Below, piece by piece: positions 25,310 through 32,917 of a stretch of DNA of 64,000 nucleotides. Position numbers and translations under genes: made by a program. The notes beneath the pieces are model-generated. The model made no database searches and was not told where the DNA came from. It saw nothing but the letters and a program-made list of their open reading frames with translations. The stretch comes from a virus. Position 1 is the stretch's first letter. Every line of letters begins with the position of its first letter. The stretch spans positions 1 to 64,000 of the IMG/VR virus record IMGVR_UViG_3300009375_000001. One strand, given 5' to 3'.

Positions 25310-25921
25310 TTACACACCCATAAAGAATGATAAATTATTTTGCTTCATTTCTTTTTCTTTAATCTTCGCTTCCCTTTTTGCTTTTTTCTCTGCTTCTTTC
25401 TTTTCCATATCGTCAATAAATTCTTTAATGTGAATATGAAAATCTACAGACCCTTTATCATTAATAAAGTCAAATGATTCTTTGTCGTGTTCTTGTAATT
25501 CGTCCATTTGCTCAAAACCACCTGCAGTATCAAAATACTTGTACTTCACATACTGTTGTTTTTTCTCTTTTTGAATTCTTCTAAGGAATGCATAGTAAAT
25601 AATTTGTGTAAAATATGCAAAAGGATTATCAGATTTTTCTGGATTGAAATTATGCATATATGCTAAACAATTTTCTAACCCATCACTAATCATATCATCT
25701 TTATAAGTGTAGTTAATAAAATTAGGTCTAAAAGAAAGACGTTGAGCAATTTGAAGAAAACACCTAGCAATATAATCAGTTACATAAGGTTTTGGTAAAC
25801 CTCTTTCTTCTTTATCTTTAATATCTGCTTGATATTCGATTAAAGCCGCTAAGAAATCCTTATTATTAATGTAATGATTTTTATTATCCTTATCGACTGG
25901 TGTTTTAATTTCTTTTGACAC
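25310..25921 (-). CDS. 55: Late sigma factor gp55
   Basis: 203 aa. Matches the gp55 core: INNKDFLAALIEYQAD, DDMISDGLENCLAYMHNFNPEKSDNPFAYFTQIIYYAFLRRIQKEKK, a reduced sigma region 2. It directs host RNA polymerase to TATAAATA late boxes with gp45. Start is a GTG at 25921 with AAAGGA seven bases upstream. C-terminus is Lys/Glu-rich and ends NNLSFFMGV, where T4 gp55 binds the clamp through a similar hydrophobic tail. Promoter at 25957-25985. Confidence 0.9.
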   Translation of the reverse strand: MSKEIKTPVDKDNKNHYINNKDFLAALIEYQADIKDKEERGLPKPYVTDYIARCFLQIAQRLSFRPNFINYTYKDDMISDGLENCLAYMHNFNPEKSDNPFAYFTQIIYYAFLRRIQKEKKQQYVKYKYFDTAGGFEQMDELQEHDKESFDFINDKGSVDFHIHIKEFIDDMEKKEAEKKAKREAKIKEKEMKQNNLSFFMGV

Positions 25922-25956
25922 TGTATATCCTTTATTAATGTAGTTTTAATAGATTA

Positions 25957-25985
25957 ATTATAACATAGAAATGACTATATGTCTA
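25957..25985 (-). promoter_or_regulatory. Sigma70-type promoter of gp55
   Basis: -35 TAGACA (25980-25985), 17-base spacer, -10 TATAAT (25957-25962). Start near 25950, about 29 bases before the GTG. Confidence 0.65.
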
Positions 25986-26005
25986 GCAAGTAACTAGAAT
26001 TAAAT

Positions 26006-26200
26006 AAAATGAAGACAGGGTTACGAAGTAACCCACATATGGGCACGAAGTGTCCATATGTAGATTGAAGAACCATTTGATACACTTCAGGTCACTGGAG
26101 TAGCTTAATGTAGTTTAAAATTACATCGACTACACCAATCGAAAACACTTCACTTCGTTACGTGTTTTCGGGTCTTGCTTCGCAAGACCGTCTTCATTTT
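26006..26200 (-). ncRNA. Multibranched hairpin domain: structured RNA or replication origin
   Basis: Part of a 625-base gap (25922-26546) without a gene. An 11-bp perfect stem (26006-26016 with 26190-26200) encloses six hairpins packed end to end: 26018-26034 (7 bp), 26036-26060 (7+3 bp), 26066-26089 (5 bp), 26097-26136 (compound), 26140-26170 (9 bp), 26171-26189 (8 bp). Three of them are closed as C-GAA-G on one strand or C-TTC-G on the other, triloops known to be unusually stable in single-stranded DNA. No reading frame spans it. Transcription from 26513-26541 would read it as RNA on the minus strand. Function not recognised. Confidence 0.65.
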
Positions 26201-26247
26201 CTTAATCTATATTTTCTTCTAGTATCTTGAAGTTAACTTCTATACAC

Positions 26248-26433
26248 ACTATAATCCCTAGAGATAGGTTACGGATTCCTATTTGCCACTGAATGTCAAT
26301 TCACCCATCTCTACTGGACTATATGATACCATTATGTGGTGAGAGTCCTGACACGATTATTTTAATTATTTAGCCATTACACGTTGGCATCAAATTACAG
26401 ACCTCAATCTAATTACGTTTAAGATATTATAGT
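26248..26433 (-). ncRNA. Second structured domain upstream of the hairpin cluster
   Basis: Non-coding. Long-range pairing ACTATAAT (26248-26255) with ATTATAGT (26426-26433) encloses TAGAGAT/ATCTCTA (26259-26265 with 26307-26313), hairpin 26290-26303, a GGACT/AGTCC stem (26316-26320 with 26344-26348) holding an ACCA/TGGT hairpin (26328-26340), and GCCA/TGGC (26373-26388). Many nested stems in AT-rich DNA suggest a folded RNA, but each alone could occur by chance. Confidence 0.4.
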
Positions 26434-26487
26434 CTGCTCACTTCACTTTCGCTACTATCCTAGTTTTCACGTTCTAGGCAGAATTTG

Positions 26488-26495
26488 TATTTATA
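26488..26495 (-). promoter_or_regulatory. Late promoter box in front of the structured region
   Basis: Exact TATAAATA on the minus strand, just inside the transcript expected from the sigma70-type promoter at 26513-26541. The structured region may thus be transcribed both early and late. Confidence 0.5.
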
Positions 26496-26512
26496 TGTGT
26501 AATTTTCAATAT

Positions 26513-26541
26513 ATTATACACTATACTTATACAAAAGTCAA
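26513..26541 (-). promoter_or_regulatory. Strong sigma70-type promoter of the non-coding region
   Basis: -35 TTGACT (26536-26541), 17-base spacer, -10 TATAAT (26513-26518), one of the best matches in the window. Start near 26506; the first gene downstream, gp55, is about 585 bases away and has its own promoter. Confidence 0.8.
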
Positions 26542-26546
26542 GCGAT

Positions 26547-26849
26547 TTATGTGATTATTTTCTGACTTGGTAGATCAATTGGAGAAAACATACTTTGATA
26601 TTGTTCTGCGATTTGTGGGTTTGCTTCTGCAATGAATAAAATGTCTTGAAGTGCTAAATGTATAATATTGTCCTTACAACTCATTAAAAATGGTGTAAAT
26701 CCTAATTGTGCGCCCTGGTCATCGTGGGATACTACACCAATCGTCTGTGGGTCTTTGATAGTGATTGCCATATTTTCTTCATTCATTTCAATTAGGTCAC
26801 AAATAACTTCTGTGCCTGTATGTTTCATATGTACTACTGATATATTCAT
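26547..26849 (-). CDS. Conserved-looking small phage protein
   Basis: 100 aa. The pattern (short beta strands, TGTEVICDLIEMNEENMAITIKDPQTIGVV, then a variable loop and LQDILFIAEANPQIAEQYQSMF) resembles a small beta-barrel family seen in many marine phages near replication genes, perhaps Sm-like; this is by eye only. Start overlaps the uvsW stop (ATGA). No catalytic motif. Followed by the large non-coding region. Confidence 0.5.
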   Translation of the reverse strand: MNISVVHMKHTGTEVICDLIEMNEENMAITIKDPQTIGVVSHDDQGAQLGFTPFLMSCKDNIIHLALQDILFIAEANPQIAEQYQSMFSPIDLPSQKIIT

Positions 26850-28324
26850 AATTTAATGCTCCTTAGTTTGTAATCAAATTTTTCTGTGTTATAAATTTTT
26901 ACCCTTTCAATGAAATGTTTCAATGAAAAGTTTTTGTGTTTCTTCCAAGACAAATCGTCACTCAAATCAAATAACGTTGCTACTTCCTTTCCTTCAGATT
27001 TTCGTAAACCTCTACCAACCGATTGTAAATTCCTAATACGGGATTTACTAGGATGAGCAAAAATAATGTTATGAAGATTGCGAATATTGATACCAGTAGA
27101 ATAAGTCCCATATGAAGCGACGATAATAGCATTTGTACTACTCTCGGTGATTGCTCGTATTTCCTCACGAACATCGACTCCAACGTTTCCCGATACGAAA
27201 AATATTGGTCGTTCTGGTTCTTTCTTTTTAAGATATTCATATAACTTCTTTCCGTGCTTTTCTACGAATTGAAATAACACTAATGTGTTTTTAGTTCTAC
27301 TCAAAGACAAGTCACAAATAAATTTATTTCGTTTAGGGTGGTCAATCAACCAATCAATTTCTTCTTGGTATGTTAATTGTTTTACAAATTTGCGTTCATC
27401 ATCTTTATATTTCAACATGATTGCTTCAATATGTAATTTTGTAATTGTTTCATCGTCCATTAATTGTTTCGTTGTGATAACTTTTTTAACAGCACCAAAC
27501 AATCCCTCAAGCACTAATTTATGCGTAGTTGTACCATCAAGTGTACCAGTAAAACCAAACTTATATTTACAATCTGTCATCTTAGTTAAAATAGACGTTA
27601 ATGATTTTGCTTTGAAGTTATGTGCTTCATCACCAATAACACAACCAAATTGTTCAAAGAATGGTTTCTTTAATTTGTAAATAGATTGCCACGTTGTGAT
27701 TACGATTTGTTTATCAGTTTCTTTTTCTTTGCCTGAATAGATTCTATGAACGTTGTCGTCAGAAAACGTAGGGTCTAGTTCAGAAGCATAATCAGCAAAG
27801 TCTTTGTATAGTTGTTCAACAAGTGATGTTGTAGGTACAATAATAAGAATTTTACGGTCTTGTTCTTTACGGTAATATTGTGTTAACCCATATATCATAA
27901 ACGACTTACCAGATGAAGTTGGTGATAGTAAAAGTGCCCTATCGTTGTTAATTGCGTGATTAATGGCTTTTATTTGATACTCGTATGGTAATATAGGGGA
28001 CGAATTAACGTGGGGATTTAACCCCTTAACGAAGTCCTCAGTGGATTTAAGGGTTTGAATAATGTGTTTTTTAGGGTATTCTAGTGTATATTCACGTCGT
28101 TTTGCAAACTCAATAATATAGGGTAAAAGACCTACATAAACCTCACCACCAAATACATTGAACAAACGTATTTTACCGTCCCATGCTCTAGCACGATATG
28201 CTGGCATAAATTTATAGCCAGGTACTTCAAATGTAAAGAAATCGGATAATTCATGTCCAATACCTGACTCACATTCTACATTTAAAAATACATCATCTTT
28301 GATGTGTACTACTATATCACTCAT
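26846..28324 (-). CDS. uvsW: Recombination/branch-migration helicase UvsW
   Basis: 492 aa, T4-like length. SF2 helicase: N-terminal domain, Q-like YEYQIKAINHAI, motif I SPTSSGKSFM, motif II IGDEAHNF, motif III FTGTLDG, motif VI-like LQSVGRGLRKSEG. UvsW unwinds Holliday junctions, R-loops and D-loops, switching origin-dependent to recombination-dependent replication in T4. Directly downstream of uvsY. Confidence 0.94.
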   Translation of the reverse strand: MSDIVVHIKDDVFLNVECESGIGHELSDFFTFEVPGYKFMPAYRARAWDGKIRLFNVFGGEVYVGLLPYIIEFAKRREYTLEYPKKHIIQTLKSTEDFVKGLNPHVNSSPILPYEYQIKAINHAINNDRALLLSPTSSGKSFMIYGLTQYYRKEQDRKILIIVPTTSLVEQLYKDFADYASELDPTFSDDNVHRIYSGKEKETDKQIVITTWQSIYKLKKPFFEQFGCVIGDEAHNFKAKSLTSILTKMTDCKYKFGFTGTLDGTTTHKLVLEGLFGAVKKVITTKQLMDDETITKLHIEAIMLKYKDDERKFVKQLTYQEEIDWLIDHPKRNKFICDLSLSRTKNTLVLFQFVEKHGKKLYEYLKKKEPERPIFFVSGNVGVDVREEIRAITESSTNAIIVASYGTYSTGINIRNLHNIIFAHPSKSRIRNLQSVGRGLRKSEGKEVATLFDLSDDLSWKKHKNFSLKHFIERVKIYNTEKFDYKLRSIKL

Positions 28325-28330
28325 TATATA

Positions 28331-28741
28331 CTATACTTCACCTTGTGTAAATTTCATAAAATCTATCGCATTCTTAATTGCAAAACCACGAACAGAAAAC
28401 ATTTTACAAATCTCTTCTAAATACTTAACCATTTCTTCTTGCATAACAACACGTGCTTCTGCTTCAACAACCATTGGGTCTACTTTTACATATTCTTTAA
28501 CTTCCCTATCTTTAAGTACATACTCATATGGATCTGGATCGTTTCCATTATAATAGTTAGTTCTACCCAATGATACTCTATATAGGTCGGTTTTTAATTT
28601 CTTTAATTTCAAACGTTCCCTTAAAAGTAATTTTAAGTATTTATTATGTTTATTTGGGGTTGCTAATGACTCTTTAGCAAGTACAGTTTCATTTATGTAT
28701 AGGTCTTTATCGACCTGTTTTTCAAGTTCTTCTAAGTTCAT
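28331..28741 (-). CDS. uvsY: Recombination mediator UvsY
   Basis: 136 aa (T4 UvsY 137). MNLEELEKQVDKDLYINETVLAKES at the N-terminus, the central GRTNYYNGNDPDPYEY and the C-terminal SVRGFAIKNAIDFMKFTQG match UvsY. It loads UvsX onto single-stranded DNA. The -10 box of its promoter ends six bases before the ATG, so the mRNA would start at the initiation codon (leaderless); no further in-frame ATG occurs near the start. Confidence 0.87.
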   Translation of the reverse strand: MNLEELEKQVDKDLYINETVLAKESLATPNKHNKYLKLLLRERLKLKKLKTDLYRVSLGRTNYYNGNDPDPYEYVLKDREVKEYVKVDPMVVEAEARVVMQEEMVKYLEEICKMFSVRGFAIKNAIDFMKFTQGEV

Positions 28742-28747
28742 ATACCT

Positions 28748-28776
28748 ATTATACCATAATATATTAAAAAAGTCAA
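28748..28776 (-). promoter_or_regulatory. Sigma70-type promoter of uvsY, predicted leaderless
   Basis: -35 TTGACT (28771-28776), 17-base spacer, -10 TATAAT (28748-28753). The expected start is at or next to 28741, the A of the uvsY ATG. Confidence 0.75.
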
Positions 28777-28779
28777 ATT

Positions 28780-29271
28780 TTAGGTATCAACTGTCATATA
28801 ATCGAATTGTAGTGTTATGTCTGTTATTACCTCTTCTGCCTGATCGTTGTTAAATTGGATCTCGCCTAGAATAGTAGGAAATATATTATGAAATGTAAAT
28901 ACAGTATCTGATGTATTTTTATTGTTAGATAAAATATGCAAACTACCTGTAGTTCTTATATCTACTTTTGAGTCTACCCTTTTTGAAGTGTCTGGGTGAT
29001 TAGTCATATTTATCCAGTTTAACAGTTCCATATAATTACTAAAATCTTCATCAACTAAGAATGTACACATTAATGGTGCATAAATCGTTGTAGTTGTTGG
29101 TTGGTATGTATGACCATGTATTGGATTTGGGATTGGTACTTCGTTTGCCGATATTGTTGGAATATTTGCAGTAGTCAACCAAAAAGTAGTGCCTGGAATT
29201 GCATTAATAACTAATTTGTAATTAGTTGATTTAGCAAAGTTAATTTTTTGTGGGGATAATCTTTCACTCAT
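28780..29271 (-). CDS. 3: Tail completion / sheath stabiliser protein gp3
   Basis: 163 aa. Resembles T4 gp3: STNYKLVINAIPGTTFWLTTANIPTISANEVPIPNP, then YAPLMCTFLVDEDFSNYMELLNWI. This protein caps the tail tube and joins sheath terminator gp15. It is also distantly like tail-tube proteins (gp19/gp54), the main alternative. Order 23-3-uvsY-uvsW-55 is that of marine T4-like phages. A late box lies five bases upstream of the ATG and there is no ribosome site, so its mRNA is probably leaderless. Confidence 0.75.
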   Translation of the reverse strand: MSERLSPQKINFAKSTNYKLVINAIPGTTFWLTTANIPTISANEVPIPNPIHGHTYQPTTTTIYAPLMCTFLVDEDFSNYMELLNWINMTNHPDTSKRVDSKVDIRTTGSLHILSNNKNTSDTVFTFHNIFPTILGEIQFNNDQAEEVITDITLQFDYMTVDT

Positions 29272-29276
29272 ACCAT

Positions 29277-29284
29277 TATTTATA
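29277..29284 (-). promoter_or_regulatory. Late promoter box of gp3
   Basis: Exact TATAAATA on the minus strand, five bases before the gp3 ATG and after the gp23 terminator. Standard spacing puts +1 at the A of the ATG. Confidence 0.6.
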
Positions 29285-29300
29285 ATGTTTTATTTCATTG

Positions 29301-29328
29301 AATAAAAAACCCCCAATTAAGGGGGTTT
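29301..29328 (-). terminator. Intrinsic terminator after gp23
   Basis: Stem AAACCCCC (29307-29314) / GGGGGTTT (29321-29328), 6-base loop; on the minus strand followed by a U-rich tail. It is identical in stem and loop to the terminator at 49661-49684. Confidence 0.85.
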
Positions 29329-29362
29329 AACGGTTTCCCAAGGTAGGGGAACTTTTTAACTA

Positions 29363-30556
29363 TTACAGGTTAGTAACAGTAAACTTACGGAAGTAAGGGT
29401 TTGCACCAGCAGCACCAGAAGCAAATGGATTCATAGTAATTCCGTAACGAGTCTTGAAACCAAGACGTGGTTGGAAGTCCTCTTCACCAATTGATTTCAT
29501 CAACTGTAATGGAACGTATGGGCAGTAGAACATACCAGCATCATACATATTTGAACCTTTAAAACCAACGATTACTGAATCACTAGAAGCAAATTGGTCA
29601 ACAAATACCTTAAACTTACCACCTAATGTACCAGCAAACACGTTGTCAGTAACGTCAGGTTGTGAACCGTTGTCAAGTGACATATTAGGTTCAGCAAGTG
29701 AAGAAGTCATATCTAGAGCAGATGCAACATCTGGAGATACGATTAACCAGTTACCACGACCACGACCAGTGTTCTTAGCAATTAAGTTTGCTTCCTTGTT
29801 AATCTGTACAAGTAGTGACTTATAACGTTCACCACCCCAACGAGCACCACGGTTATCAACTGCATCAGCAACGTCGAAAGTACCAGCAGTAGTAGTACCA
29901 GCAGTAGCACCAGCAGTAGCTTGTGAACTAATAGTATTGATAATCTCACGGTTGATTTCAGCAAGAATTTCACCTGAAAGAATGTTACTTAATTCAGACT
30001 CAGCGTCTAAACCATGAATTGCTTTAAGGTCTTGTGCAAGTTCTAAAGAGTACTTGGCTTTAAGTGCCTTAGTTTTAGCAGTAACACTTGACTTTTCAAT
30101 TGAGAATGACATCTCATTGTAAGTAGTTGCACCACCATCAAAACCACCAAGATTCTCACCTTGTGCAGTAGTCATTGCGTCAGCAGTACCATCGTCACCA
30201 GCAAAATCTGTATCTGGAGCACCTGCAGTAGTAGTAAGAGCTTCAGCACCAGTAGCGGCGTTACCAGTGTAATGAGATTTCATTGCAAAGATAAGACCAG
30301 TTGGACCACTCATTGGTTGTACACCAATTGTGTCATATGCCATAAGTTTAGGCATAGTACGACGAACTAATGAAATAAGAACTGGATCCCAGTTATCTAC
30401 ATTAGCACCTGTAACATTAGCTTCATCTAAAGCTGTCTGTTGATTTTCTAAAAGACGAAGTGTAATAGCTCGTTTTGTAGCATCTTTAATTGCAGGTACA
30501 TCTGCGTGCTCCATAACCGGCTCCCACTTATCTTTAATTTCTTCTGATAAAAACAT
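29363..30556 (-). CDS. 23: Major capsid protein gp23
   Basis: 397 aa, short as in marine T4-like phages. LENQQTALDEANVTGANVDNWDPVLISLVRRTMPKLMAYDTIGVQPMSGPTGLIFAMKSHY is diagnostic. T-L-D-E45|A46 fits the gp21 cleavage rule [L/I]xE|A, so mature gp23 would begin near residue 46. HK97-like fold by family. Followed by a strong terminator; preceded by the scaffold gene. Confidence 0.96.
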   Translation of the reverse strand: MFLSEEIKDKWEPVMEHADVPAIKDATKRAITLRLLENQQTALDEANVTGANVDNWDPVLISLVRRTMPKLMAYDTIGVQPMSGPTGLIFAMKSHYTGNAATGAEALTTTAGAPDTDFAGDDGTADAMTTAQGENLGGFDGGATTYNEMSFSIEKSSVTAKTKALKAKYSLELAQDLKAIHGLDAESELSNILSGEILAEINREIINTISSQATAGATAGTTTAGTFDVADAVDNRGARWGGERYKSLLVQINKEANLIAKNTGRGRGNWLIVSPDVASALDMTSSLAEPNMSLDNGSQPDVTDNVFAGTLGGKFKVFVDQFASSDSVIVGFKGSNMYDAGMFYCPYVPLQLMKSIGEEDFQPRLGFKTRYGITMNPFASGAAGANPYFRKFTVTNL

Positions 30557-30587
30557 TTTGTTTTCTCCTTAATATTAACTATAAATG

Positions 30588-31685
30588 TTAAGCACCTAAG
30601 ATGCTTTTCGTGGTTGTTGATGAAAGCGAATCAACGATGCGTTTCATAGAATCGCTCATCTCTCCGTCATTAGTGTTTACTTCTGTGTTACCTTCAGCAA
30701 TTACTTCTTCTTTCTTTTCTTCAGAAGGAAAGTAAGTTTCCTTCAAAGTTTCTAACTTTTCAGTATAAGATTCAGCGTCTTCAAATACAACACCTTCAGC
30801 AAGAGAATTTAACTTCTCTACTTGTGTCATAGTCAAATCTTCAGAAACTGTACCAAAAATTTCTTTAGCAGTTGCTTCATCTAAAGACTTACGTGCTTCA
30901 ATGTTTTTATTCATTTCAGCATCTAACTCTTCTTTAAGACTAGCAATTTCATTTGCTTGTTCGTCAAGGATGTTATGTTTGTCCTCTGGAACTTCAATGT
31001 AATTTTCTGCGAATAATGTTTGTAGACCACCAACGAAACCTTCTAAGATTTCATTTTTAAGACCATTTTCAACAGCAAGTTTATTTTCTTCAACCCACTC
31101 GTTTACCATGTAGTCCAAGTAACCGTCTAACTTAGCAGTCACATCTTCTAAAAGTGCGTCTGTTTTTTCAGTTAATTCTGCTTCCATTTTTTCTTCGATA
31201 GCAGATAGGTTTTCTTTAACTTTTGCCTTAACAGCAGTTTCAAATACTAAAGTTGTACGTGCTTTAAAGTCTTCAGTCAATTCTTGACCGTCGAATAATG
31301 CGTCCATATCTTCTTGAACGTCAACTTCTAATTCCACTTCTTCTTTAGCAACTTTTTTGTCTTCTTCAACTTCGTCGTCTTCGTCTGCATCATCAGCGTC
31401 TTCGTCGATGTCGTCTTTGTCTTCATCTTCGTCGTCATCTTCCATAACTTCACCAGAGCCAGGAATTACCTTTTTCTTTTTAGTTACATTTTTCGCTTTA
31501 GGTTCAGCAGCACCTTCTGTTACATCATCAGTATCTTCAGCAACAATTTCTAAATCGCCAGATTCTAATAATGCATCAACTTCAGACGCCTCAATTGAAG
31601 TATCAGATGTAGCATCTTCAGAAATATAAAATTCCTGTGCTTCATCTAAAACTAACATTTCGCCAGTTTCTGTTTTTAACTTCAT
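30588..31685 (-). CDS. 22: Prohead scaffold (core) protein gp22
   Basis: 365 aa. Very acidic residues 80-120 and a long Glu/Lys helical C-terminal two-thirds, as expected for T4-like scaffold. Located between protease gp21 and capsid gp23. It forms the prohead core and is cut to small peptides by gp21. Late box at 31747-31754. Confidence 0.85.
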   Translation of the reverse strand: MKLKTETGEMLVLDEAQEFYISEDATSDTSIEASEVDALLESGDLEIVAEDTDDVTEGAAEPKAKNVTKKKKVIPGSGEVMEDDDEDEDKDDIDEDADDADEDDEVEEDKKVAKEEVELEVDVQEDMDALFDGQELTEDFKARTTLVFETAVKAKVKENLSAIEEKMEAELTEKTDALLEDVTAKLDGYLDYMVNEWVEENKLAVENGLKNEILEGFVGGLQTLFAENYIEVPEDKHNILDEQANEIASLKEELDAEMNKNIEARKSLDEATAKEIFGTVSEDLTMTQVEKLNSLAEGVVFEDAESYTEKLETLKETYFPSEEKKEEVIAEGNTEVNTNDGEMSDSMKRIVDSLSSTTTKSILGA

Positions 31686-31746
31686 CTTAGGTTCTCCTAA
31701 TTATTTTTGATTATAATCTTCAATTAGTTTTATTTCTAATTACTAT

Positions 31747-31754
31747 TATTTATA
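31747..31754 (-). promoter_or_regulatory. Late promoter box of gp22/gp23
   Basis: Exact TATAAATA on the minus strand, 62 bases before the gp22 ATG. Confidence 0.7.
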
Positions 31755-31784
31755 AAACTTATTACTTTAACAAACAACAAATTA

Positions 31785-32426
31785 TTACAGTTTATTGATA
31801 AATTCATTGAAAATACGTGCTTCTAACGCCGTTAAACGGTTTTTGCTAGTTTTTTCAACTTCTTTTTTCATCTCTGCAATTTCTTGTTCTTTAATAATAC
31901 CATTATCCCAAACCCATTCTTTACCTTCCATAATACCATTTACAAAGGCATCTGGTGCAGATGGATCTGCTACAATGTCAGCGGCAGTAGCAAGATAAAA
32001 GTCACCTTGTACTTCCTGAATTCCTTTCTTATTTGCTTTCAGTGTTCCCATACCTCTTGACGAAACACCAAGTTGGGCACCTTCATTAATAAGATTCTTA
32101 ACAATATTTCCGTGTGGTGTATCTGTAATCTTTGCCTTACCAATATAATTTGAACCATCTTTCTTTAGTTCTGTAATCATATGTGATACACGGTCAAGAT
32201 TAATAGTAGGTCCATCAGGATGTCCTAACTCACCAAAAGCACGTTTCTTGTCAATGTATGTTTCTGTGTAACGTTTAACTTCCTTTTCCATAATAGAGCC
32301 AGGATAAACACGTCCGTTACGATTCTTCAAATCTGCTTGTAAAAACACACCTTCTATGTATAAGTCTTTTCCTTTACCTTCTGTTAGGTAATTTACTTGC
32401 TCATTAATTTCAGATATTAGTCTCAT
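31785..32426 (-). CDS. 21: Prohead core protease gp21
   Basis: 213 aa. Herpesvirus/T4-type serine protease: LYIEGVFLQADLKNRNGRVYP, FGELGHPDGPTINLDRVSHMI with the catalytic His, GVSSRGMG with the catalytic Ser. YLTE|G at residues 13-17 is a self-processing type site. It cleaves scaffold, gp23 and internal proteins after [L/I]xE, relevant to the leaders of the 223-5233 cluster. Confidence 0.93.
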   Translation of the reverse strand: MRLISEINEQVNYLTEGKGKDLYIEGVFLQADLKNRNGRVYPGSIMEKEVKRYTETYIDKKRAFGELGHPDGPTINLDRVSHMITELKKDGSNYIGKAKITDTPHGNIVKNLINEGAQLGVSSRGMGTLKANKKGIQEVQGDFYLATAADIVADPSAPDAFVNGIMEGKEWVWDNGIIKEQEIAEMKKEVEKTSKNRLTALEARIFNEFINKL

Positions 32427-32431
32427 AATTG

Positions 32432-32905
32432 TTATCCTTTATATGAAATAGATCGACCACCACGACGTTTTCTGGCGGCACCCATTTTTCCACTTTTACC
32501 TGACATATCACCACCACCAAACTTTCTGTGACGTTTTTTCTCAAGTCTTTTGCGTTTTACTTTAAATGAAGATTTTCTTCTTTTAATCTTCATCTTCATT
32601 TTTTCTCTACGGTTACGACCTCTGTTACGACGTTTTTTCAACTGTGTTTTGTGTACTTGTCTTTTAGAGCGTCCATTGAAACCACGTGCTTCTTCAATAT
32701 CTTCGTCAGATACTAAAACGTATTCTTCACCCCCTATAACCCAAATGGCGTCACCATTTTCTGCTTCAAATTCACCTTCAATATCTTCTTCAATATCAAG
32801 GTATTCGTCTTTTTCTTCTTCGGAAAGAGAATTCCATTCATCTTCAGAAAATGCAAAATATGTTTCCTGTGTAGTTTCTTCCCTTAAAGTATTGAATGAT
32901 TTCAT
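32432..32905 (-). CDS. Prohead protein with cleavable leader and highly basic tail
   Basis: 157 aa. MKSFNTLRE|E at residues 1-10 resembles the internal-protein leader. Residues 20-72 are strongly acidic; I70-E-E72|A73 is a further gp21-type site. Residues 73-157 are extremely Arg/Lys-rich (for example KKRRNRGRNRREKMKMKIKRRK over residues ~89-110), with a Gly/Ser tail. The layout suggests a precursor whose acidic half masks a DNA-binding half until cleavage. Between gp21 and the gp68-like core gene. Related in position to T4 gp67/gp68; the basic tail is unusual. Confidence 0.75.
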   Translation of the reverse strand: MKSFNTLREETTQETYFAFSEDEWNSLSEEEKDEYLDIEEDIEGEFEAENGDAIWVIGGEEYVLVSDEDIEEARGFNGRSKRQVHKTQLKKRRNRGRNRREKMKMKIKRRKSSFKVKRKRLEKKRHRKFGGGDMSGKSGKMGAARKRRGGRSISYKG

Positions 32906-32917
32906 ACTAACTCCAGT

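Noticed and set aside
26248-26433. Group I intron in the non-coding gap (GGACT/AGTCC resembles P7, ATATAGTCC resembles the S element, and ATTGAGGTCTG recalls a T4 intron 5' end)
   Set aside because: No interrupted reading frame flanks it, a convincing P3/P4 could not be drawn, and a promoter starts just upstream; kept only as structured non-coding sequence.
25922-26546. tRNA or tmRNA genes in the hairpin-rich gap
   Set aside because: No T-arm consensus, no acceptor stem with a proper anticodon arm, and no tmRNA-like ends were found.
31357-31629. Plus-strand Ser-rich frame
   Set aside because: Antisense shadow of the acidic Asp/Glu codons of gp22; no ribosome site or neighbours on that strand.
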